Positions 36,759 to 46,635 of a stretch of DNA of 64,000 bases are shown here, in pieces (position 1 is the first letter of the stretch; every line of letters starts with the position of its first letter). Below the pieces are notes generated by a model that was not told the origin of the DNA, ran no database searches, and saw only the letters and a program-made list of their open reading frames with translations. Origin of the DNA: Pseudomonas sp. GM41(2012). GTDB taxonomy: Bacteria; Pseudomonadota; Gammaproteobacteria; Pseudomonadales; Pseudomonadaceae. The position numbers were made by a program, and so were the translations under genes. The DNA lies in NCBI RefSeq assembly GCF_000282315.2, contig NZ_AKJN02000002.1, forward strand, positions 308,430-372,429, written 5' to 3'.

Positions 36759-36902
36759 GTGATTGCGGCGGCCGATCCTTTGCCGGCTGCCAGTAGTTTT
36801 TGCAGCTCAAAAACCAGGCGACAACGCCAGTTTCAACTTCACCCTTGTAGACCGTCTTGCCCACCCCCATATTGGGGCGACTGACGCGTGAAGGAATCCA
36901 AC

Positions 36903-38486
36903 TTGAGCGAACTTCTCAACCGCCGCCTGGCTCTGCTCGGCGAGCGCGCTAACCTCTCTCTGCTCGAACAGTGCCTTCACGGCATCGAACGTGAATGCCT
37001 GCGCGTGACCGGCGAAGGTCGCCTGGCGCAAACGCCGCACCCGGAAGAATTGGGTTCCGCGCTGACCAACGAACAAATCACCACCGACTATTCCGAGTCG
37101 CTGCTGGAGTTCATCACGCCTGCCCTGCCCGACCCGGCGGATACGCTGGCGAGCCTGGACAAGATCCACCGTTTTGCCTACAGCAAGCTCGGCAACGAGT
37201 ACCTGTGGAGTCCATCGATGCCGTGCCCGTTGCCGGCCGAGGAAGACATCCCGATTGCCTATTACGGCACCTCCAACATCGGTCAGCTCAAGTACGTCTA
37301 CCGCAAGGGCCTGGCCCTGCGCTACGGCAAGACCATGCAGTGCATCGCCGGGATTCACTACAACTTTTCCCTGCCGGAAAAGCTCTGGCCGCTGCTCAAG
37401 GAGGCTGAAGGTTTCGTCGGCACCGACCGTGACTATCAGTCGTCGGCCTACATCGCGCTGATCCGTAACTTCCGCCGCTACAGCTGGCTGCTGATGTACC
37501 TGTTCGGTGCCTCGCCTGCGCTGGACGCCGGTTTCCTGCGCGGTCGCTCGCACCAGCTGGAACAACTGGACCCGGACACCTTGTACCTGCCGTACGCCAC
37601 CAGCCTGCGCATGAGTGACCTGGGTTACCAGAGCAACGCCCAGGCCGGTCTGACCCCGTGCTACAACGATCTGGCCAGCTACACCGACAGCCTGCGCAAA
37701 GCGGTCGCCACGCCTTACGCGCCGTACGTCGAAATCGGCACGCATCAGGACGGTGAGTGGGTTCAGCTCAACACCAACATCCTGCAGATCGAAAACGAGT
37801 ACTACTCCAACATCCGCCCGAAACGCGTGACCTACACCGGCGAACGGCCGATCCAGGCGCTGGTGGCTCGCGGCATTCAGTACGTTGAAGTGCGCTGCCT
37901 GGACATCAACCCGTTCCTGCCGATGGGCATCGATCTGCCGGAGTCGCGGTTCCTCGACGCATTCCTGCTGTATTGCGCGCTGAACGACAGCCCGCTGCTG
38001 ACCAATACCTCGTGCGGCAACGCGACCTCGAACTTCCTCAGCGTGGTCAAGGAAGGTCGTCGTCCAGGCCTGCAACTGCAACGCGACGGTCATCCGGTGG
38101 ACCTGAAAGAGTGGGCCAGCGAGTTGCTGGAGAAGATTGCACCACTGGCGGCGATGCTGGATCAGAGTCATGGCGGCGATGCGCATAGCAAGGCGCTGGA
38201 TGCGCAACTGGCCAAGGTCAAGGATCCATCGCTGACGCCATCGGCCCAGGTGCTGGCGGCGATGGCTGAGTACAAGGAGAGCTTTGCTCAGTTCTCCCTG
38301 CGTCAGAGCCAGGCGCATGCGGAGTTTTTCCGCAGCGAGCCGTTGAGTGGCGAAGATCAGGCGAAGTTTGAAGACCGGGCGCGTTCGTCGCTGGCTGAGC
38401 AAGTGGAGCTGGAGAAGAACGAAGTCGGCGATTTCGATGTGTTTGTCGGGTCGTATCAGGCGAGTATTTTGGCAATCAGTAACTAA
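36903..38486 (+). CDS. gshA: Glutamate--cysteine ligase (class I)
   Basis: A 527-residue enzyme that joins glutamate and cysteine with ATP, the first and controlling step of glutathione synthesis. The N-terminal segment [19 protein letters not shown] and [14 protein letters not shown] are class-I signatures, as are [20 protein letters not shown] and [12 protein letters not shown]. Translation most likely begins at TTG 36903: AAGGAA (36891-36896) is correctly spaced from it and the resulting 527-residue protein matches the pseudomonad length. An ATG-less in-frame start at 36888 would lie before that site. Glutathione synthesis links to the sulfur-acquisition genes downstream. Confidence 0.95.
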   Translation: MSELLNRRLALLGERANLSLLEQCLHGIERECLRVTGEGRLAQTPHPEELGSALTNEQITTDYSESLLEFITPALPDPADTLASLDKIHRFAYSKLGNEYLWSPSMPCPLPAEEDIPIAYYGTSNIGQLKYVYRKGLALRYGKTMQCIAGIHYNFSLPEKLWPLLKEAEGFVGTDRDYQSSAYIALIRNFRRYSWLLMYLFGASPALDAGFLRGRSHQLEQLDPDTLYLPYATSLRMSDLGYQSNAQAGLTPCYNDLASYTDSLRKAVATPYAPYVEIGTHQDGEWVQLNTNILQIENEYYSNIRPKRVTYTGERPIQALVARGIQYVEVRCLDINPFLPMGIDLPESRFLDAFLLYCALNDSPLLTNTSCGNATSNFLSVVKEGRRPGLQLQRDGHPVDLKEWASELLEKIAPLAAMLDQSHGGDAHSKALDAQLAKVKDPSLTPSAQVLAAMAEYKESFAQFSLRQSQAHAEFFRSEPLSGEDQAKFEDRARSSLAEQVELEKNEVGDFDVFVGSYQASILAISN

Positions 38487-38498
38487 GCGGCGTCTGTC

Positions 38499-38623
38499 AA
38501 AAGATCGCAGCCTTCGGCAGCTCCTACGGGCGGTGCCAGGGTTGCGATTTTTTTTTGCCCGCACCACGCAATTTCGGATCCACAGGCTACCTTTGTAGGA
38601 GCTGCCGAAGGCTGCGATCTTTT
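38499..38623. repeat. REP-type inverted repeat, AAAAGATCGCAGCCTTCGG class
   Basis: Perfect 29-bp arms (38499-38527, 38595-38623) with a 67-nt spacer that includes a T9 run. Confidence 0.88.
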
Positions 38624-38639
38624 GATCCTTTAGAATTTT

Positions 38640-38741
38640 CCGCTCATAAGCTCATTCGAAAAAGTTATTTATTTTCGGATTCTTAGATCATTTAGTCTCC
38701 TTTTCACGCCGACTCTCGGTCGCCTGACAAGGAGCTTCTCA
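38640..38741 (+). promoter_or_regulatory. AT-rich leader of tauABCD, candidate CysB target
   Basis: Sharply AT-rich (GTTATTTATTTTCGGATTCTTAG) with an inverted CGAAAA ... TTTTCG at 38657-38677. Similar AT-rich stretches precede tcyJ and the sfnB-like gene. Sulfonate genes are CysB-activated in pseudomonads; the site itself is inferred. Confidence 0.4.
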
Positions 38742-39719
38742 ATGAAACTGACTTTCCCCCTTCGCCTCCTGGCGGCCGCGTCTTTGGCTGCGGTGAGTTT
38801 CTTTGCCCAGGCGGCTGACGTCACTGTCGCCTACCAGACCACCGTAGACCCGGCGAAAGTCGCCCAGGCCGACGGCGCGTACGAGAAAGCCACCAACGCC
38901 AAGATCGACTGGCGCAAATTCGACAACGGCGCCGACATCATCGCCGCCATCGCTTCCGGCGACGTGCAGATCGGCTACCTCGGTTCCAGCCCCCTGACGG
39001 CGGCAATCACCCGTAAAGTCCCGGTAGAAACGTTCCTCATCGCCACGCAGATCGGCGCCGCTGAAGCCCTGGTTGCCCGCGACGGCTCCGGGATCAAAAC
39101 CCCGCAGGACCTGATCGGCAAGAAAATCGCCGTGCCGTTCGTTTCCACCGGCCACTACAGCCTGTTGGCCGCGCTGAAGCACTGGAACATCGACCCGTCA
39201 AAAGTCACCGTCCTCAATCTTGCCCCGCCAGCCATCATTGCCGCGTGGAAACGCGGTGACATCGACGCCACCTACGTGTGGGACCCAGCCCTCGGTGTCG
39301 CCAAGGAAAACGGCAAAGTGCTAATCACCTCCGGTGAACTGGCCAAGTTCGGCGCGCCGACCTTCGATGCATGGATCGTGCGTAAAGACTTCGCCGAGAA
39401 GCACCCGGAAATCGTCACCGCGTTCGCCAAAGTGACCCTCGATGCCTACGCCGACTACCGCAAAGATCCAAAAGCCTGGCTCGCCAATCAATCCAACGTC
39501 GACAAGCTGGTGAAACTCTCCGGCGCCAAGGCCAGCGACATTCCATTGCTGCTGCAAGGCAACGTCTTCCCGCTGGCGGCTGATCAGGTGATCACCCTCG
39601 GCGCGCCGACCACCAAGGCCATCACCGACACCGCCGCGTTCCTGAAAGAACAAGGCAAGGTTGAAGCCGTGCTACCGGACTACGCCCCGTACGTCAGCGC
39701 CAAGTACATCACCAACTGA
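38742..39719 (+). CDS. tauA: Taurine ABC transporter substrate-binding protein
   Basis: A 325-residue periplasmic binding protein with a signal peptide (MKLTFPLRLLAAASLAAVSF FAQA, cleaved near residue 24). Family segments include VTVAYQTTVDPAKVAQADG, GYLGSSPLTAAITRKVP and VPFVSTGHYSLLAALKHW. It delivers taurine to TauBC. GGAGCTTCTCA precedes the ATG. It is the first gene of tauABCD, expressed on sulfate limitation in known systems. Confidence 0.95.
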   Translation: MKLTFPLRLLAAASLAAVSFFAQAADVTVAYQTTVDPAKVAQADGAYEKATNAKIDWRKFDNGADIIAAIASGDVQIGYLGSSPLTAAITRKVPVETFLIATQIGAAEALVARDGSGIKTPQDLIGKKIAVPFVSTGHYSLLAALKHWNIDPSKVTVLNLAPPAIIAAWKRGDIDATYVWDPALGVAKENGKVLITSGELAKFGAPTFDAWIVRKDFAEKHPEIVTAFAKVTLDAYADYRKDPKAWLANQSNVDKLVKLSGAKASDIPLLLQGNVFPLAADQVITLGAPTTKAITDTAAFLKEQGKVEAVLPDYAPYVSAKYITN

Positions 39720-39734
39720 TCGGAGTTAATTGCG

Positions 39735-40529
39735 ATGGCCTTGCTTCAGCTGGAGCGCATCAGCGCACAGTACCCCGGCGCCGCCGAACCGGTACTGGCG
39801 GATATTTCCCTGAGCCTTGGGCCCCAGCAATTGCTGGTCGCACTCGGCCCGTCCGGCAGTGGCAAGACCTCGCTGTTGAACCTGATTGCCGGTTTTGTCG
39901 AGCCCAGCGCCGGGCGCATCACCCTCGATGGCGTGCCGGTCAAAGGCCCGAGCGCCGAACGCGGCGTGGTGTTCCAGGACGATGCCCTGCTGCCCTGGCA
40001 GGACGTGCTGGCCAATGTCGGCTTCGGTCTGGAACTGGCCGGCATTGCGCGGGAAAAACGTGAACTGCGCGCTCGGGAAATGCTCGCTTTGGTGGACCTT
40101 TCCGGTTTCGAAAACCGTCGGATCTGGCAGCTTTCGGGCGGCCAGAAACAACGTGTCGGCCTGGCCCGTGCCCTTGCTGCTGATCCGCGGGTTTTGCTGA
40201 TGGACGAACCCTTCGGCGCCCTCGACGCCTTCACCCGCGAACAGATGCAGGAGTTGCTGCTGCAAGTCTGGCAGCGCACCGCAAAACCGGTATTTCTGAT
40301 TACTCACGACATCGAAGAAGCGGTGTTTCTCGCCACGGACCTGATTCTGCTGGCGCCGAATCCTGGGCAAATCGTTGAGCGCCTGAGCCTGGATTTCGGT
40401 CAGCGTTATGCCGCCGGCGAGTCCGCTCGTTCGATAAAGTCAGACCCGCGCTTTATCGAAACCCGCGAACATGTGCTGGCCAAAGTGTTCTCCCAACGCA
40501 GCGCCGCCCAGCGGCAGGAGCGCGCATGA
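39735..40529 (+). CDS. tauB: Taurine ABC transporter ATP-binding protein
   Basis: A 264-residue ABC ATPase with Walker [13 protein letters not shown], signature [19 protein letters not shown], Walker [18 protein letters not shown] and the switch His in [10 protein letters not shown]. It energises taurine import with TauA and TauC. It starts 15 bp after tauA and overlaps tauC by 4 bp. Confidence 0.95.
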   Translation: MALLQLERISAQYPGAAEPVLADISLSLGPQQLLVALGPSGSGKTSLLNLIAGFVEPSAGRITLDGVPVKGPSAERGVVFQDDALLPWQDVLANVGFGLELAGIAREKRELRAREMLALVDLSGFENRRIWQLSGGQKQRVGLARALAADPRVLLMDEPFGALDAFTREQMQELLLQVWQRTAKPVFLITHDIEEAVFLATDLILLAPNPGQIVERLSLDFGQRYAAGESARSIKSDPRFIETREHVLAKVFSQRSAAQRQERA

Positions 40530-41359
40530 GCAGCTATGAGATCCGGGCCGTCACGGTCAAACCGCACTCGACGGTGATTCCTGTTCGACGCAGCCTCAGT
40601 ACTCGGTGGATCAGCGTGCTGACGCTCGTCGCACTCGTGGTCATTTGGTGGGCCGTCACCGCCACTGGAATGATCGAACCGCTGTTCCTGCCGCCACCCT
40701 CCGCGGTGCTGCAAAAAGGCTGGCTGCTGGTGACCACCGGCTACATGGATTCAACGTTGTGGCAGCACCTTGGCGCGAGCCTCAGCCGAATCGGTCTGGG
40801 CCTGGGCTTCGCGGTGCTGACCGCCGTGCCCGTTGGAATCGCCATCGGCCACAACCGCATTGCTCGCGGCATTCTCGATCCACTGATCGAGTTCTACCGC
40901 CCTATTCCCCCGCTGGCTTATCTGCCGCTGATCGTGATCTGGTGCGGCATCGGTGAGCTGTCGAAAGTCTTGCTGATCTACCTGGCGATATTCGCCCCGA
41001 TCGCCATCGCTACGGCGACCGGCGTGCGTACCGTCGACCCAGCCAAATTGCGCGCGGCGCAGTCGTTAGGCGCGACTCGGGCGCAGTTGATTCGCCATGT
41101 GATTCTGCCGAGTGCGCTGCCGGATATTTTGACCGGTGTGCGCATTGGCTTGGGTGTGGGTTGGTCGACACTGGTCGCCGCCGAATTGATCGCCGCCACC
41201 AGTGGTTTGGGCTTCATGGTGCAGTCGGCCGCGCAGTTCCTGGTCACCGATGTGGTGGTGCTGGGGATTCTGGTGATCGCGCTGATCGCCTTCGCCATGG
41301 AAATGGGCTTGCGCGCCCTGCAACGCAAACTGGTGCCGTGGCATGGCCTGGCGCACTAA
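40526..41359 (+). CDS. tauC: Taurine ABC transporter permease
   Basis: A 277-residue inner-membrane permease with about six membrane segments. The binding-protein-dependent EAA loop is recognisable in [40 protein letters not shown] is typical for the sulfonate/nitrate/taurine permease group. It is cotranscribed with tauAB (4-bp overlap); a REP element separates it from tauD. Confidence 0.94.
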   Translation: MSSYEIRAVTVKPHSTVIPVRRSLSTRWISVLTLVALVVIWWAVTATGMIEPLFLPPPSAVLQKGWLLVTTGYMDSTLWQHLGASLSRIGLGLGFAVLTAVPVGIAIGHNRIARGILDPLIEFYRPIPPLAYLPLIVIWCGIGELSKVLLIYLAIFAPIAIATATGVRTVDPAKLRAAQSLGATRAQLIRHVILPSALPDILTGVRIGLGVGWSTLVAAELIAATSGLGFMVQSAAQFLVTDVVVLGILVIALIAFAMEMGLRALQRKLVPWHGLAH

Positions 41360-41380
41360 AAATCATCATGTGGAAAACCC

Positions 41381-41469
41381 TGTGGGAGCGAGCCTGCTCG
41401 CGATGGCGGTGTATCAGCTACAGCCATGTCGCCTGACACTCCGCTATCGCGAGCAGGCTCACTCCCACA
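41381..41469. repeat. REP-type inverted repeat inside the tau operon
   Basis: Arms 41381-41404 and 41446-41469 (perfect 24 bp apart from one position), between tauC and tauD; it could stabilise the tauABC part of the transcript or attenuate tauD. Confidence 0.88.
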
Positions 41470-41502
41470 AAAAGCTCGGCGCCCCGGATTGAAGAGAACA
41501 CC

Positions 41503-42339
41503 ATGAGTAACCTGACAATCGTCCCCTTAAGCTCGGCCCTCGGCGCGCACATCAGCGGCGTCGACATCAGCCAACCGCTGAACCGGGAACAGCGCGACGC
41601 CATCGAGCAGGCGCTGCTCAAACATCAAGTGTTGTTCTTCCGCGATCAGCCGATCACACCGCAGCAGCAGGCGCGTTTCGCCGCCAATTTCGGCGACCTG
41701 CACATTCACCCGATCTACCCGAATGTGCCGGAACAGCCCGAAGTGCTGATCCTCGACACTGCCGTCACTGACGTGCGCGACAACGCGATTTGGCACACCG
41801 ACGTAACCTTCCTGCCGACCCCGGCCCTGGGCGCGGTACTCAGTGCCAAGTTGCTGCCGGAGTTTGGTGGCGACACGTTGTGGGCCAGCGGTATCGCAGC
41901 GTATGAAGCGCTTTCGGCGCCGATGAAAAATTTTCTTGAAGGGCTGACCGCCACCCACGATTTCACCCGTTCGTTCCCGCTGGAGCGCTATGGCAACACA
42001 CCTGAAGCCTTGGCCCAGTGGGAAGAAGCACGCAGGAAAAACCCGCCGCTGTCACACCCGGTGATTCGTACTCATCCGGTGAGTGGACGTCGGTCGTTGT
42101 TCGTCAATGAAGGCTTCACGTCGAAGATCAATGAGCTGTCGGAAACTGAAAGCGAGGTGATTCTGAAGTTTCTGTTTGCCCACGCCACGCGCCCGGAATT
42201 TACCATTCGCTGGCGTTGGCAGAAGGACGACGTGGCGTTTTGGGATAACCGCGTGACACAGCATTACGCCGTGGATGATTACCGGCCGGCGCGACGGGTG
42301 ATGCAGCGGGCGACGATATTGGGGGATGTGCCGTTTTAA
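41503..42339 (+). CDS. tauD: Taurine dioxygenase
   Basis: A 278-residue Fe(II)/2-oxoglutarate dioxygenase that oxidises taurine to aminoacetaldehyde and sulfite. The metal-binding facial triad is H98 and D100 (WHTDVTF) with H254 ([10 protein letters not shown]). The 2-oxoglutarate-binding arginine lies in [13 protein letters not shown]. The start follows GAAGAGAACACC. It completes the taurine desulfonation pathway fed by TauABC. Confidence 0.96.
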   Translation: MSNLTIVPLSSALGAHISGVDISQPLNREQRDAIEQALLKHQVLFFRDQPITPQQQARFAANFGDLHIHPIYPNVPEQPEVLILDTAVTDVRDNAIWHTDVTFLPTPALGAVLSAKLLPEFGGDTLWASGIAAYEALSAPMKNFLEGLTATHDFTRSFPLERYGNTPEALAQWEEARRKNPPLSHPVIRTHPVSGRRSLFVNEGFTSKINELSETESEVILKFLFAHATRPEFTIRWRWQKDDVAFWDNRVTQHYAVDDYRPARRVMQRATILGDVPF

Positions 42340-42451
42340 GCACCACAGAGGGATTGGCTTAGCTTTAACTGGATAAAAAACCAGCAAGCCGCTTCCATAA
42401 CGAATAAAAATGGCGTAAAAATCCGCTTACCGAATAGTGAGTGGTGACAGC

Positions 42452-43129
42452 ATGATCACAAAAGAAGAAATCCAAGGCTTTATTCGCGCGCAAGTCAATA
42501 GAGAGTTTTTTGATGAACTAGGGATTCTTATTCCTCAAACCTTTCAAAAGGCATTGAAGGAGACACAAGAACTCCTGATTCATACCCCTCCAGGAGATCT
42601 GCGTGGCCATTTACGACACTCGCTCGTTCAAGACGCCTTAGCGGGAATGAAACGCTGGAATCCAATCATCAAAACAACCGAGCCCAAAGGACACAATTAC
42701 GTCCTATTGGAGCTGGGGAATTTGCGTATCACATCTGTCGTCCTGCCCTGGCAAAAAGAAATTCGCACGGCGAAACACCGAAGCGAACTGAAAACGCTGA
42801 ACGAATCTTTAGCATCCATACAGATGGACTGGATTGATGGGTTGACGCAGACAGTCACCGATCAATTGATTCATGCGCTAGTCGTAGTCCATGCACCACC
42901 ATCATGCTCAGAAGACCAATCAGAGCCGCGGGCGATCATGATGGCCGTGCCTTATTTCGACGGCAAAGGCTTCCATATGAATTGCACGTTTGAAGACCTT
43001 CTTCAGAGCTACTCTGATAATGAAGCTGTTGATCAGAAACCGATTGAATTGGTGAAATTGCGAGATAAGATGCGCCGCGCTGAAGAAATCGAAGACAACA
43101 CTGATGACGAGCAAAATTCCAAGAGGTGA
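42452..43129 (+). CDS. Hypothetical protein, first gene of a two-gene AT-rich cassette
   Basis: A 225-residue soluble protein of unknown function, MITKEEIQGFIRAQVNREFF and onward, with a likely mixed alpha/beta core (YVLLELGNLRITSVVLPWQK; IHALVVVHAPPSCSED; RAIMMAVPYFDGKGFHMNCT) and an acidic/Lys C-terminus. I recognise no family motif. Codon use and GC are clearly lower than in the flanking tau and mgrA genes, indicating acquisition. The next gene begins 3 bp after its stop, so they form one operon. A GTG at 42437 is an alternative start, adding five residues. The partner's domain structure suggests a regulatory, toxin-antitoxin or defence role, which is inference. Confidence 0.7.
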   Translation: MITKEEIQGFIRAQVNREFFDELGILIPQTFQKALKETQELLIHTPPGDLRGHLRHSLVQDALAGMKRWNPIIKTTEPKGHNYVLLELGNLRITSVVLPWQKEIRTAKHRSELKTLNESLASIQMDWIDGLTQTVTDQLIHALVVVHAPPSCSEDQSEPRAIMMAVPYFDGKGFHMNCTFEDLLQSYSDNEAVDQKPIELVKLRDKMRRAEEIEDNTDDEQNSKR

Positions 43130-43132
43130 ACC

Positions 43133-44335
43133 ATGAGAACTGGAGTCGCGGGCTTTCAGTCTGAGCGCCTCAAGCAGTTACGGCTCACGTTTGGTATCAC
43201 CCAAACAGCTTTGGCCGAAATGGTGGGGCGTGCCTCGGGAAACATCTCTAAATGGGAGAACGGGCTTCAGGTACCTGAGGCCGATGCCTTCCAACGGTTA
43301 TGCGAGGTTTTTGGCGTCAGTGAAAACTGGCTGTTAGAGGAGCAAATCGTAACGAGTGAAACCACTCCATTCTTCTTCCGCTCTCAGGTGAGTGCTACCA
43401 CCAACGCGAGAGAAATAGCGGAAGTCCGTCTGGAATGGCTCCAAGACATATCCTACAAGCTTCAGGAAAGCCTTGAATTCGTCACTGTTAACGTTCCTCA
43501 CTTGGAAGAAAGAAATTGCCAACTGATTTCTGATCAAGAGATCGAAAGGATGGCGAGTGAATGCCGTCAAGCGTGGGGACTAGGGGTTGCTCCGATACCC
43601 AATGTGGTTCAGGTGTTGGAAAACGCTGGCATCGTCTGTGCTCGAACCACGCTTGGGCACCTCAAAATGGATGGTGTATCTAACTGGTACGAGTTGGATC
43701 AGCGCCCTTACGTACTTCTCGTTGCAGATAAGGCTAACGGGATAAGAAACCGATTCGATGCGGCCCATGAACTGGGACATGTAGTTCTCCATCGACATAT
43801 TTCCTACGAACAATACGAATCGAATTACGCGCTGCTTGAATCACAGGCTCACCGATTTGCCAGCGCATTTTTGATGCCAGCAGAAAGCTTTCTAAGGGAG
43901 ATTCGCTGGCCGACTTTGGATACCTTGTTGGCACTTAAGCCGCGCTGGAAGGTTTCTGTTGCGGCGATGGTTCGTCGATGTCTAGATCTTGAAATTATTA
44001 ATGACACCACGACGACAAGACTGTGGAAAGCAAGGTCCGCAAGAGGCTGGGTCAAGGGCGAGCCTATGGACGCCGACTTCGATTTTGAAAGGCCGCTGTT
44101 GATCGCACGAGGAGTGAAGATGCTCGTGGAAAACAAGGTACTTTCCCGATCCCAAGTCAGACAGTTGCTGGGGCTGCCGCTGCCAATTCTAGAAAACCTA
44201 TGTAGTTTGGATAAGGGTTATTTCACTCTCCCTGACCAGTCACAAGTGATCGATATGCAGCTAAGAAAGAGATCTGCAAGGGATACGTTTATCAGCGAAA
44301 CTGCAGAAATACTCGGTTTCCCAAGCAAAAAATAA
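43133..44335 (+). CDS. XRE-ImmA/IrrE regulator-metalloprotease
   Basis: A 400-residue protein with an N-terminal XRE helix-turn-helix (about residues 10-65, LRLTFGITQTALAEMVGRAS) and an ImmA/IrrE (DUF955) zinc-peptidase domain (about 130-260). The metal site is HELGH at 212-216 (RFDAAHELGHVVLHRH), with the third-ligand region LESQAHRFASAFLMPAESF. Relatives cleave or inactivate repressors, as ImmA does in ICEBs1 and IrrE does in Deinococcus. The C-terminal 130 residues are of unknown type. Cotranscribed with the unknown gene upstream (3-bp gap). AT-rich like its partner. Confidence 0.88.
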   Translation: MRTGVAGFQSERLKQLRLTFGITQTALAEMVGRASGNISKWENGLQVPEADAFQRLCEVFGVSENWLLEEQIVTSETTPFFFRSQVSATTNAREIAEVRLEWLQDISYKLQESLEFVTVNVPHLEERNCQLISDQEIERMASECRQAWGLGVAPIPNVVQVLENAGIVCARTTLGHLKMDGVSNWYELDQRPYVLLVADKANGIRNRFDAAHELGHVVLHRHISYEQYESNYALLESQAHRFASAFLMPAESFLREIRWPTLDTLLALKPRWKVSVAAMVRRCLDLEIINDTTTTRLWKARSARGWVKGEPMDADFDFERPLLIARGVKMLVENKVLSRSQVRQLLGLPLPILENLCSLDKGYFTLPDQSQVIDMQLRKRSARDTFISETAEILGFPSKK

Positions 44336-44360
44336 CGACATCGTAAGCGCCACTTAAAAT

Positions 44361-44408
44361 AATCACGGACAAGCCACTTCCTTATGTGAGGAGGGCTTAT
44401 CCGTGATT
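44361..44408. terminator. Long inverted repeat at the cassette 3' end
   Basis: AATCACGGA / TCCGTGATT (9 bp) continuing with AAGCC / GGCTT. There is no T-tract, so it is either a non-canonical terminator between convergent genes or a boundary structure of the acquired cassette. Confidence 0.5.
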
Positions 44409-44431
44409 CGGTCCTCATCCTTCGAATAGAT

Positions 44432-45469
44432 TTACTCAGCCGTCGAAGGCTTCTCCCAAAGATTGACCCCACCCTCTTGGGCAAACCGGTCAATCTCCGC
44501 CAACTCTTCCACGCTAAAGCTCAAATTCTTCAACGCCCCGACGTTCTCGATAATCTGCTCCGGCCGGCTCGCACCGATCAGCGCCGACGTCACGCGCGGA
44601 TCGCGTAACGTCCACGCCAAAGCCAACTGCGCCAGGCTCTGACCGCGACGCTTGGCGATCTCATTCAGCGCACGGACATGAGCGATGTTGGCTTCGGACA
44701 GATGCGCCGCCTGCAGCGAACCTCCCCCCGGACGATTGACCCGCGCGTCCGCCGGCACACCGTTGAGGTACTTGTCGGTCAACAACCCCTGAGCCAACGG
44801 CGTAAACGCAATCACGCCCGTACCAAGTTCGTCCGTCGTATCCAGCAGGTCTTTTTCCACCCATCGATTGAGCAGGTTGTAAGCCGGCTGATGAATCAGC
44901 AGCGGGACCTTCCACTCTTTCAGCAGCGCGGCCATTTCACGGGTTTTAACGCCCGAGTACGAGGAGATACCGATGTACAACGCCTTGCCCTGTTGTACCG
45001 CGGTGGCCAGTGCGCTGGCGGTTTCTTCCAGCGGCGTGTCCGGGTCGAAGCGGTGGGAATAGAAGATGTCCACGTAGTCCAGGCCCAGGCGCTGCAGGCT
45101 CTGATCAAGGCTGGCCAGCACGTATTTGCGCGAGCCGCCGCCCTGACCATAAGGGCCGGCCCACATGTCCCAACCGGCCTTGCTGGAGATAATCAGCTCG
45201 TCGCGATACTGCTTGAAGTCTTCACGCAGCAAACGCCCGAAATTGATCTCGGCGCTGCCATACGGCGGGCCGTAGTTGTTGGCCAGGTCGAAATGGTTGA
45301 TGCCAAGATCAAACGCGGTACGCAGCAACGATCGCTGAGTGTCGATCGGCGTGCTGTCGCCGAAGTTGTGCCACAAGCCCAGAGACAGTGCCGGCAGCAC
45401 CAGCCCGCTGCGCCCCACGCGGCGATAAGGGATGGAGTCGTAGCGGTTTTCGGCAGCGGTGTAGGTCAT
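44432..45469 (-). CDS. mgrA: L-glyceraldehyde 3-phosphate reductase-like aldo/keto reductase
   Basis: A 345-residue AKR14-type reductase (YghZ/MgrA), NADPH-dependent, detoxifying L-glyceraldehyde 3-phosphate and methylglyoxal-type aldehydes. The AKR tetrad region is visible: FDLANNYGPPYGSAE (Asp, Tyr), IISSKAGWDMWAGPYG (Lys) and DIFYSHRFDPDTPLEE (His). GVIAFTPLAQGLLTDKYL is typical of the group. A 12-bp palindrome matching the Cra (FruR) operator lies about 100 bp upstream of its start, at 45572-45583. Confidence 0.9.
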   Translation of the reverse strand: MTYTAAENRYDSIPYRRVGRSGLVLPALSLGLWHNFGDSTPIDTQRSLLRTAFDLGINHFDLANNYGPPYGSAEINFGRLLREDFKQYRDELIISSKAGWDMWAGPYGQGGGSRKYVLASLDQSLQRLGLDYVDIFYSHRFDPDTPLEETASALATAVQQGKALYIGISSYSGVKTREMAALLKEWKVPLLIHQPAYNLLNRWVEKDLLDTTDELGTGVIAFTPLAQGLLTDKYLNGVPADARVNRPGGGSLQAAHLSEANIAHVRALNEIAKRRGQSLAQLALAWTLRDPRVTSALIGASRPEQIIENVGALKNLSFSVEELAEIDRFAQEGGVNLWEKPSTAE

Positions 45470-45569
45470 CGAATCCTCTCTTGTCTGTCTTGAAGTTAGT
45501 ATCGACTGCTTCGCAAGTTGCCCAGCATACGCCCAGACAAACGCCGATAAACCTCGGACTCGAGAAAAT

Positions 45570-45583
45570 GCTGAAACGTTTCA
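45570..45583. promoter_or_regulatory. Cra/FruR-like operator upstream of mgrA
   Basis: GCTGAAACGTTTCA contains the perfect palindrome TGAAACGTTTCA, the known consensus core of Cra and close to the P. putida Cra site. It sits between the LysR gene end and mgrA, so mgrA is the only plausible target. Confidence 0.55.
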
Positions 45584-45615
45584 TATGATCGTTCCCACGC
45601 TCTGTGGAACTGCGG

Positions 45616-46506
45616 CTACTGTGCCCCCGCAAACACTTCCCCCAGCCAATCCACAAACACCCGAACCCGTGGCGACATGTGTCGATTGTGCGGGTACAAC
45701 ACCGAAACCGGCATCGGCGGTGGTGGCGTGTCGATCAGGACTTCCTGCACCAGGCCCTGGGAAATCTGCGTTTCCATTCGGTAATGCGGGCACTGGATCA
45801 GGCCCAGCCCGGCGATCGCCGACGCCGCATAAATTTCTGCGCCGAACACTGAAAGCGCCCCATCGATGGCGACTTCCTTCAGTTCGCCATCAACCATGAA
45901 TTCGAAGGGAAATAACTTGGCAGTCGTGCGCGAGACGTAGTTCACGGCACGATGATGTTTGAGGTCGTCGAGGCTTTTCGGTTCGCCGTATTTGCGCAGG
46001 TACGCAGGGCTGGCACAGGTAATTTGGCGCAGGTTGGCGACGCGACGGCCGATCAGCGCGGAGTCGCCCAAGGTGCCGGCGCGCAGCACGCAGTCGACGC
46101 CTTCGGCGATCAGGTCGACAAAGCGGTCGGCCTCGCTGATGGACAGTTCGATGTCCGGGTAGCGCGCCATGAACTGCGGCAACGCCGGGATGACGAAGTG
46201 CTTGGCCAGCGTGCCATGCACATCCACGCGCAACCGGCCCTTCGGTGCAACGCTTCGGAATGCCAGTTCGGCTTCTTCCAGCTCCGCCAGCAGCTGCACG
46301 CAACGCAGGTAGTACGCCTCGCCGTCCAGCGTAGGCCGCACCTTGCGGGTGCTTCGCTCCAGTAAACGTGTACCGAGCCAGGCTTCGAATTGATTCAACG
46401 TGTGGGTCAGCGTCGCCCGCGGCAGGTTCAGGTCGTCGGCAGCCAGCGTGAAACTGCTGCGCTCGTAGATCCGCACGAAAACCTTCATCGCTTTGACTTG
46501 ATCCAC
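45616..46506 (-). CDS. LysR-family transcriptional regulator
   Basis: A 296-residue LysR regulator of the large CrgA/DsdC-like group. The helix-turn-helix contains SSFTLAADDLNLPRATLTHT and LEAWLG-like FEAWLGTRLLERSTRK. Translation most likely starts at GTG 46506 (VDQVKAMKVFVRIYE), preceded by AGGAGACCCGC; the longer reading from 46587 overlaps the divergent promoter. It is divergent from an SDR dehydrogenase gene with a 129-bp spacer carrying an inverted repeat, so it probably regulates that gene. Confidence 0.9.
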   Translation of the reverse strand: MDQVKAMKVFVRIYERSSFTLAADDLNLPRATLTHTLNQFEAWLGTRLLERSTRKVRPTLDGEAYYLRCVQLLAELEEAELAFRSVAPKGRLRVDVHGTLAKHFVIPALPQFMARYPDIELSISEADRFVDLIAEGVDCVLRAGTLGDSALIGRRVANLRQITCASPAYLRKYGEPKSLDDLKHHRAVNYVSRTTAKLFPFEFMVDGELKEVAIDGALSVFGAEIYAASAIAGLGLIQCPHYRMETQISQGLVQEVLIDTPPPPMPVSVLYPHNRHMSPRVRVFVDWLGEVFAGAQ

Positions 46507-46586
46507 GCGGGTCTCCTGGCGGTTAATTGTTGGCGATTTTTGAACAGTCAAGGCAACTCTCGTGCATTTATCCGCCTGAGTAAACA

Positions 46587-46604
46587 TGTGAATCTGGCTT
46601 CACA
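46587..46604. promoter_or_regulatory. Inverted repeat between LysR and SDR genes
   Basis: TGTGAATCTGGCTTCACA is a perfect 6-6-6 palindrome in the divergent spacer, a candidate LysR binding site. Confidence 0.45.
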
Positions 46605-46635
46605 CCGAGCCATCAACTTCAAAGGATTCACCGCC

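Noticed and set aside
42340..44431. Prophage or integrative element
   Set aside because: Only two genes, no integrase, no tRNA site and no flanking direct repeats that I can see.
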